From Brassica napus (Eukaryota; Streptophyta; Magnoliopsida; Brassicales; Brassicaceae): a stretch of DNA of 64,000 bases. The position numbers and the translations under genes were made by a program. Location of the stretch: positions 36,090 to 100,089 of the forward strand of contig NW_026015165.1 of NCBI RefSeq assembly GCF_020379485.1, in the 5' to 3' direction. Position 1 is the stretch's first letter. Each line of letters begins with the position of its first letter. Below the pieces are notes generated by a model. The model made no database searches. It was not told the DNA's origin and saw only the letters and a program-made list of their open reading frames with translations. This document shows, one piece after another, positions 58,717-64,000 of this stretch.

Positions 58717-59606
58717 ATGGAGCTGCTTCAATCTGGTACAACAAGGCGTGAAGAGAAGAAAGAGAGAGGGAATGAGTGGGGGGGTTCTCACAGATGAAAA
58801 CAACACTGAAAAGGTGTGGAGTTTGGAGAAACCATGAGAAGAAAGAGTCTTTGATGGGTAAAGCTGCTGAGAAAGATCAGACAGCAAGAGAAACAAATGG
58901 AGATTGCTTTAGTCTTGAAGAAAGTACACTGCTTGAGAAGATTGAAGATGTTTATGAGAACAAGATCAGTCTTAGGAGAGTGTATGAAGTCAAGAAGGTG
59001 ATTAGTGAAGTTAAACCAGGAAGAGAAGGGTTCAATAATCATGTGAGGAAGCTACAACATTTGTGGGTTGAACTACAAGGGTTGAGATCCCATGTGGATG
59101 GGGATACTACACAAGAGCAAGCGACAGTCTTGAAGCTCTTGGCGAGCATGGAGTCATCATATGGGTGGCTGGTGGAGATGGTTCTAAGAGGGGAACAGCT
59201 TCCGGAAATGGAAGAGATCTGTGTGCTTATAAGAAGGGCGTATGAGATAATGAGAGATGATGAGAGGCTAACCATGAGTAGGAGTGAGAGCTCATGGAAG
59301 CCAACTGGGAGTAGGAGTGAGAGCTTCCAGAAGCTAACCATGAGTAGGAGTGAGAGCTCATGGAGGCTAACCGGGAGTAGGAGTGAGGGCTTCCGGAAGA
59401 AGAGGAGGTGCAGAATGCTATCCAAAGCTTCTATCAACATAGGAAAGGGTAGGAAGAGAGTTGTGGGAGAGTGTTCTTACTCAGCCTACATGGGGGAATC
59501 AGTAGAAGACAGTGGGGTGTTAAAAGAGCAGGAGAAAGGGAGTGGAGCTGATGATCGCATCACCAGGAAGAATGGAGAGTGTTCATGGAACAAGTACAAG
59601 CCTTAG
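58717..59606 (+). pseudogene. Element C Gag, frameshifted
   Basis: The likely start is ATG 58,717 (MELLQSG). A single-base loss in the seven-G run near 58,780 moves the frame, and the main open piece is 58,776-59,606. Gag has CGVWRNHEKKES and AAEKDQTA blocks shared with A, then a helical stretch (LLASMESSYGWLVEMVLRGEQLP-type region) that resembles the usual copia Gag layout. A 66-bp tandem repeat (about 59,268-59,399) encodes SRSES/SRSEG units. No CCHC knuckle is seen. The frame ends at 59,606 because of a second 1-nt loss near 59,569, just before the protease. Confidence 0.78.
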
Positions 59607-62600
59607 CAGCAAGCAGGAAGCATGCTATACAATCCGGAGCTTCTAAACCCATTGTGATTGATTCTGGAGCAAGCCATCATATGATCAGTGATAGGAGGCT
59701 TATAAGTGAGATCAAGGCTGCAACAGGGAGTGTTATGATAGCTAATGGTGCTATGATCCCAATAGAAGGAGTGGGAAAGCTAAAACTGTTTGAGAAGGAC
59801 ACAGCTGCCTTCTACATGCCTCAGTTCACTTCAAATCTATTATCTGTGAAGAAAGCTACCATTGATCTTGATTGTCAAGTAGTATTCAGACCTGATGAAG
59901 TTGAGTTTCAAGATTTGAAGACTGGGAGAGTTATTGGCAGAGGAGACAGCAAGAATCAGCTATACCATCTTCAAATGGCTAAGAATTCTAAACTCCTTGA
60001 TTCTGTGTGCTTAAGTAGTGCTGTTGATAGGTGTGATAGTATGACTTGGCATGCTAGATTGGGACATCCTCATGCTCGTGCAATTGAATTGATCATGCCT
60101 AATATGTCATTTAATCACTTAGAGTGTGAGGCTTGCATATTAGGAAAGCATTGTAGGACTGTGTTTCCAAGTTCAGAAACTACTTATGAGCATTGCTTTG
60201 ATCTAGTTCATTCAGATGTGTGGACGGCTCCTTGTTTGTCTAGAGATAGCCAGAAGTACTTTGTGACATTCATTGATGAGAAGTCTAAGTATACTTGGCT
60301 TACATTGCTTCCATCTAAAGATAGGGTGCTAGAAGCATTTATGAACTTCCAAGCATATGTATCTAATCAATACAATGCTACTGTGAAGGTACTGAGATCA
60401 GATAATGGAGGTGAATACATCAGCAATGCCTTCAAGAATCATCTAGCCAAGCATGGGATTGTGCATCAGACTAGCTGCCCTTATACACCACAGCAGAATG
60501 GTGTAGCTGAGAGGAAGAACAGGCACTTGATGGAGGTTGCTAGATCGATGATGTTTCATGCAAATGTCCCAAAACGTTTTTGGAGTGATGCTGTGCAGAC
60601 TGCTTGCTATCTCATCAACCGGGTTCCAACCAAGATATTGAAGAATCTGTCTCCATTTGAAGTGTTGAACAAGAGCAAACCTGTCATTGATCATCTACGT
60701 GTCTTTGGGTGTGTGTGCTATGTCATGGTTCCAGGAGAGCAGAGAAACAAGCTGGAGGCAAAGAGTACTAAGGCTATGTTCATTGGTTACTCTATCACTC
60801 AGAAGGGGTACAAGTGCTATGATCCTGAAGCAAGGAGAGTGATGGTATCTAGAGAAGTGAAGTTTGTTGAAACAAAAGGTTATTATGAAGAAAAGGAGTG
60901 GGAAAATCTGAAGGATTTGTCTCAAGCTCCATCTGATAAGGCAACAATACTGAGAGTGTTGTTAGAGAAGCTCGGGATAGGATTATCCCAGGATCAGGAA
61001 ACCGGAAGGAGGGAGTCTCCCAATCAGAGTGGTGGAGCTGGAAGAACAACTCCTCTTGATCATGAGAGGGGGAATGGAACTGAATCTGGTGAGCAAGAGC
61101 AAAACCAAGAGGATTCAGGTCTTCATGATCAAGATACATCACAAGAAGTTGCGAACAATGAGGTTCAGTCTAGTGGAGAAGTGGATGAGGTTCAGTCTAG
61201 TGTAGAAGAACAAGTCAGACCGGCCAGTTCAGAAGAAGAGCAAGTGGAGCCGGTTAGTGTGCAAACTGAAGATCAGGTTCAAGCTTTGAGGAGGAGCACA
61301 AGGATAAAGAGGGATCCTTCCAACTGGGTAAACACGAGAGTGTACTACAATGCCCAGGCTGTGGAGCATCCTTCTCAAGCCGTGTGTTCCTTTGCTGAGT
61401 TTCCAGAGGAGCATTATGCCTTTATGATTAGTCTGGATGAGAGTTATGTACCAAGGACTTATGAAGAAGCTATGTTAGACAAGGAATGGAAAGAATCAGT
61501 GGGAGCTGAAGCAGGTGCTATGATCAAAAATGATACATGGTATGAGAGTGAGCTGCCTAAGGGAAAGAAAGCTGTATCTAGTAGATGGATCTTCACAATC
61601 AAGTATCTTGCAAATGGACAGATTGATAGGAAGAAGACCAGATTGGTTGCAAGAGGATTTACACAGACCTATGGAGAGGATTACATTGATACCTTTGCAC
61701 CAGTAGCTAAGCTACATACAGTTCGGATTGTGTTGTCCATTGCAACAAACTTGGAGTGGGATTTGTGGCAGATGGATGTGAAGAATGCTTTCTTACAAGG
61801 TGAGCTAGAAGATGAGGTATACATGCTTCCTCCTCCTGGTCTTGAGCATCTAGTAAAGCCAGGGAATGTTTTGAGATTGAAGAAGGCAATATATGGGTTG
61901 AAACAATCACCTAGAGCTTGGTACAGGAAGCTGAGTACAACACTCAATGGGAGAGGCTTTAGGAAGTCTGAATTAGATCACACTCTCTTCACTTTGACAG
62001 GACCTTCAGGGATCATTGTGATTCTAGTGTATGTGGATGATTTGATTATCACAGGGAGTGATAAGGCAGGGATTCAAGCTACTAAGGAGTTTCTCAAATC
62101 TGTGTTTGACATCAAGGATTTGGGAGAGATGAAGTATTTTCTGGGCATTGAGATATGCAGATCAAAGGAGGGTTTGTTTATGTCTCAAAGGAAGTATACT
62201 ATGGATATGTTGAAGGAGACTGATGTGCTTGGAGGAAAGATAGCTAAAACACCCCTTGAGGAGGGATATAAGGTTCTGCGTGAGGGGGAGGTTGAAGAGA
62301 AGCAGTTGTTTGAGGATCCTAAGCTATACAGGAAGATGGTTGGCAAGCTGATCTACTTGACCATCACACGGCCAGATATATGTTTTGCTGTAAACCAAGT
62401 GAGTCAGCATATGCAGGCGCCAAGGGTACATCACTGGAAGATGGTTGATAGGATACTGAGGTATTTGAGTGGCACGCCTGGTCAAGGAGTTTGGATGGGA
62501 TGCAATGGCAGCACAGAAGTAGTGGGCTATTGTGATGCTGATTGGGCAGGAGATAGAGTGGACAGGAGATCAACTACTGGCTATTGTACATTCATTGGAG

Positions 62601-62998
62601 GGAACCTGGTTACTTGGAAGAGTAAGAAGCAGAAGGTCATCTCTTGTTCAAGTGCTGAGGCTGAATATAGGGCTATGTTGAAGTTGACAAACGAGTTGGT
62701 GTGGATCAAGGGTATCTTGAAGCATCTGGAGATTGAGCAGAGTACTCCTATGACAATGCACTGTGACAATCAAGCAGCTATCCATATTGCTTCTAACTCA
62801 GTCTTTCATGAGAGAACGAAGCACATAGAAGTGGATTGTCACAAGGTGAGGCAGATGATTATCTTAGGAGTGATTCTGCCATGTTATACAAGGAGTGAGG
62901 ATCAACTGGCTGATGTGTTTACTAAGGCAGCGAGATTAAAGACAATGGAGTCCATACTTTCTAGGCTTGGGCTCATTGATCTTACTCCCAGGAGCTGA
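59579..62998 (+). CDS. Element C protease, integrase, RT and RNaseH
   Basis: 1,139 codons in one frame; the natural protein would begin upstream in Gag. Protease DSGAS has Asp 28. Pre-integrase HHCC spans about 157-192. Integrase residues are D213, D275 and E311, matching D,D35E spacing. An acidic/Gln linker spans about 470-570. In RT, the catalytic Asp is D733 (QMDVKNAF) and YVDD is at 818-821. RNaseH has D986 (GYCDADWAGD), E1027/E1029 (SSAEAEY) and D1063 (HCDNQAA). It ends LGLIDLTPRS. All catalytic residues are present. It is the best template here for judging the damage in A, B and E. Confidence 0.93.
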   Translation: MFMEQVQALAASRKHAIQSGASKPIVIDSGASHHMISDRRLISEIKAATGSVMIANGAMIPIEGVGKLKLFEKDTAAFYMPQFTSNLLSVKKATIDLDCQVVFRPDEVEFQDLKTGRVIGRGDSKNQLYHLQMAKNSKLLDSVCLSSAVDRCDSMTWHARLGHPHARAIELIMPNMSFNHLECEACILGKHCRTVFPSSETTYEHCFDLVHSDVWTAPCLSRDSQKYFVTFIDEKSKYTWLTLLPSKDRVLEAFMNFQAYVSNQYNATVKVLRSDNGGEYISNAFKNHLAKHGIVHQTSCPYTPQQNGVAERKNRHLMEVARSMMFHANVPKRFWSDAVQTACYLINRVPTKILKNLSPFEVLNKSKPVIDHLRVFGCVCYVMVPGEQRNKLEAKSTKAMFIGYSITQKGYKCYDPEARRVMVSREVKFVETKGYYEEKEWENLKDLSQAPSDKATILRVLLEKLGIGLSQDQETGRRESPNQSGGAGRTTPLDHERGNGTESGEQEQNQEDSGLHDQDTSQEVANNEVQSSGEVDEVQSSVEEQVRPASSEEEQVEPVSVQTEDQVQALRRSTRIKRDPSNWVNTRVYYNAQAVEHPSQAVCSFAEFPEEHYAFMISLDESYVPRTYEEAMLDKEWKESVGAEAGAMIKNDTWYESELPKGKKAVSSRWIFTIKYLANGQIDRKKTRLVARGFTQTYGEDYIDTFAPVAKLHTVRIVLSIATNLEWDLWQMDVKNAFLQGELEDEVYMLPPPGLEHLVKPGNVLRLKKAIYGLKQSPRAWYRKLSTTLNGRGFRKSELDHTLFTLTGPSGIIVILVYVDDLIITGSDKAGIQATKEFLKSVFDIKDLGEMKYFLGIEICRSKEGLFMSQRKYTMDMLKETDVLGGKIAKTPLEEGYKVLREGEVEEKQLFEDPKLYRKMVGKLIYLTITRPDICFAVNQVSQHMQAPRVHHWKMVDRILRYLSGTPGQGVWMGCNGSTEVVGYCDADWAGDRVDRRSTTGYCTFIGGNLVTWKSKKQKVISCSSAEAEYRAMLKLTNELVWIKGILKHLEIEQSTPMTMHCDNQAAIHIASNSVFHERTKHIEVDCHKVRQMIILGVILPCYTRSEDQLADVFTKAARLKTMESILSRLGLIDLTPRS

Positions 62999-63030
62999 TC
63001 CCCTTAACCATGGAGTCTCCACTCTTTTTC

Positions 63031-63140
63031 CCTCATCAAGGTTTTATCCCAATGGGTTTTCCTTGGTGAGGTTTTTAATGAGGGAGATCTTCATGGTTTC
63101 CAAGCTTGACTTGTTCTACATGGTCAAGCTTGAGGGGGAG
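63031..63140 (+). promoter_or_regulatory. Element C pre-PPT double-hairpin module and PPT
   Basis: Hairpin 1 is at 63,031-63,071 (11-bp stem, one G-U pair). Hairpin 2 is at 63,101-63,132 (perfect 10-bp stem CAAGCTTGAC / GTCAAGCTTG). The PPT GAGGGGGAG is at 63,132-63,140, then LTR TGTTGAG. Confidence 0.72.
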
Positions 63141-63627
63141 TGTTGAGATAAGAGGATGGAGAGAAGATACATTGATAGAGGAAGAGTATTGGGGCAGAGA
63201 GTAACTTTGGGAATTTACCACAGTAACTTTAGTTTTACTGTGGTAACTAAGGTAAAGGCTTGGGAAGTTACATTGGACCCTTATGGTAAAGGGGATCACG
63301 CCCAAGATGAGTCTGGATAAGGGAGGAGGTGTTTGGATAAGGTCTGGTCATAGCTGGAAAAGTGAAGCACTTTTACAGCCTGTCCAAGCATGTGAAGCAA
63401 AAGGAGCTCCAGCCTGTCCATTGACCTCACATGCTTATGGATTTCGAAATCCCTTTTGTATTAGCCTTATCTCTTCATATATATCTTGTATCTGAGACAT
63501 TAAATTAATAAATGGAGTTTTGAGTCTCTCTCTCTTGATTCTCTTACTAAAATCTCTTAATCTCTTTAATCTTTGAATCTAAGTATCTATGGTTGTTTGA
63601 ATCATTCTCTAAACACAAAAGTGTTTA
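63141..63627 (+). repeat. LTR shared by elements C (3' LTR) and D (5' LTR)
   Basis: 487 bp, TGTTGAGATAAG to GTGTTTA. It is preceded by C's PPT and followed directly by a PBS (63,628-63,640), so it ends one element and begins the next. U3 inverted repeat arms are at 63,215-63,226 and 63,235-63,246. Confidence 0.9.
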
Positions 63628-64000
63628 TGGTATCAGAGCCAGGTTCCTTGAAAAGGAGAGAGTGGTGAGCAAGAGCAAAACCAAGAGGATTCAGGTCTTC
63701 ATGATCAAGATACATCACAAGAAGTTGCGAACAATGAGGTTCAGTCTAGTGGAGTGAGAAGTGGATGAGGTTCAGTCTAGTGTAGAAGAACAAGTCAGAC
63801 CGGCCAGTTCAGAAGAAGAGCAAGTGGAGCCGGTTAGTGTGCAAACTGAAGACAGGTTCAACGCTTTGAGGAGGAGCAAAGGATAAAGAGGGATCCTTCC
63901 AACTGGGGTGTAACACGAGAGTGTACTACAATGCCCAGGTGGTGGAGCATCATTCTCAAGCCGTGTGTTCCTTTGCTGAGTTCCAGAGGAGCATTATGCC
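63628..64000 (+). mobile_element. Element D, internally deleted copia copy, runs off the window
   Basis: PBS TGGTATCAGAGCC and leader to GAGAGAGTG, then a jump at 63,663-63,665 into the INT-RT linker (equivalent to 61,087 in C), with a 2-base TG microhomology. Leader remainder, gag, protease and integrase are all missing. The first ~90 bases after the jump match C; the rest has many indels relative to C, including a 4-bp insertion near 63,755, and cannot encode the linker/RT in one frame. Confidence 0.85.

Larger units (their letters stand above)
57966..63627 (+). mobile_element. Copia element C, near-complete
   Basis: A plus-strand copia with a 5' LTR lacking its first 18 bp, PBS, gag, pol, PPT and a full 487-bp 3' LTR. 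LTRs differ at about three of 469 shared positions. Gag-pol is split by two apparent 1-nt deletions (G run near 58,779-58,785 and AAGAATGG near 59,569). Pol from protease to RNaseH is one open frame of 1,139 codons. The left junction is directly in element E's gag and no TSD is visible; the right end continues into a second copy, D. Confidence 0.9.

Noticed and set aside
59560..59610. Programmed frameshift between Gag and protease in element C
   Set aside because: A and B read through this point in one frame; C simply lacks one base in the KEEWDEF-equivalent codons.

Overview
The window is plant centromeric or pericentromeric DNA, most likely from Brassica or a close Brassiceae relative. About 34 kb is a 176-bp tandem satellite with one HindIII site (AAGCTT) per unit. 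From memory, its length and sequence match the Brassica CentBr family, here read on the strand opposite to the usual one. The rest is LTR retrotransposons, many nested in one another. I see no host protein-coding gene, tRNA, rRNA or CRISPR array.

Layout. 1-20,206: satellite array 1, almost perfectly homogeneous up to about 11.2 kb, then indel-rich, ending in a divergent monomer. 20,207-23,951: a non-autonomous LTR element (N1) with a truncated 5' LTR. 23,952-28,118: satellite array 2, heterogeneous, with multi-monomer duplications. 28,119-44,035: Ty1/copia element A on the minus strand, inserted in the satellite with target-site duplication (TSD) GGTTT. A is split by two later plus-strand insertions: a second non-autonomous element N2 (30,584-35,696, TSD TCCAC) and copia element B (36,529-41,947, TSD GGAAG). 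44,036-53,640: satellite array 3, the continuation of array 2 beyond A. 53,641-57,965: decayed minus-strand copia element E. 57,966-63,627: plus-strand copia element C. From 63,141 on, C's 3' LTR also serves as the 5' LTR of an internally deleted copy, D, which runs off the window.

A, B and C encode a Gag-PR-INT-RT-RNaseH polyprotein in copia order (integrase before RT). They have 469-487 bp LTRs, a tRNA-iMet-type primer binding site directly after the 5' LTR, and a GAGGGGGAG polypurine tract (PPT). I infer the Ale / ATCOPIA93-like group, a lineage with known centromere-loving members. A's reading frame is intact across both insertions (1,385 codons); B has one and C two single-base frameshifts. 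Their RT-RNaseH halves are nearly identical while their Gag regions are strongly diverged.

The most unusual signal is a two-hairpin RNA module just upstream of the PPT. It is present in all four copia elements with a surviving 3' end, and compensatory base changes in E support one of the hairpins. The same module, with a PPT and an LTR-like start, lies inside the 1.6-kb LTRs of N1 and N2. This suggests that these non-coding elements are assembled from, and mobilised by, the copia family. Clusters of CCGTAC sites and a conserved U3 inverted repeat are further non-coding signals in the LTRs.
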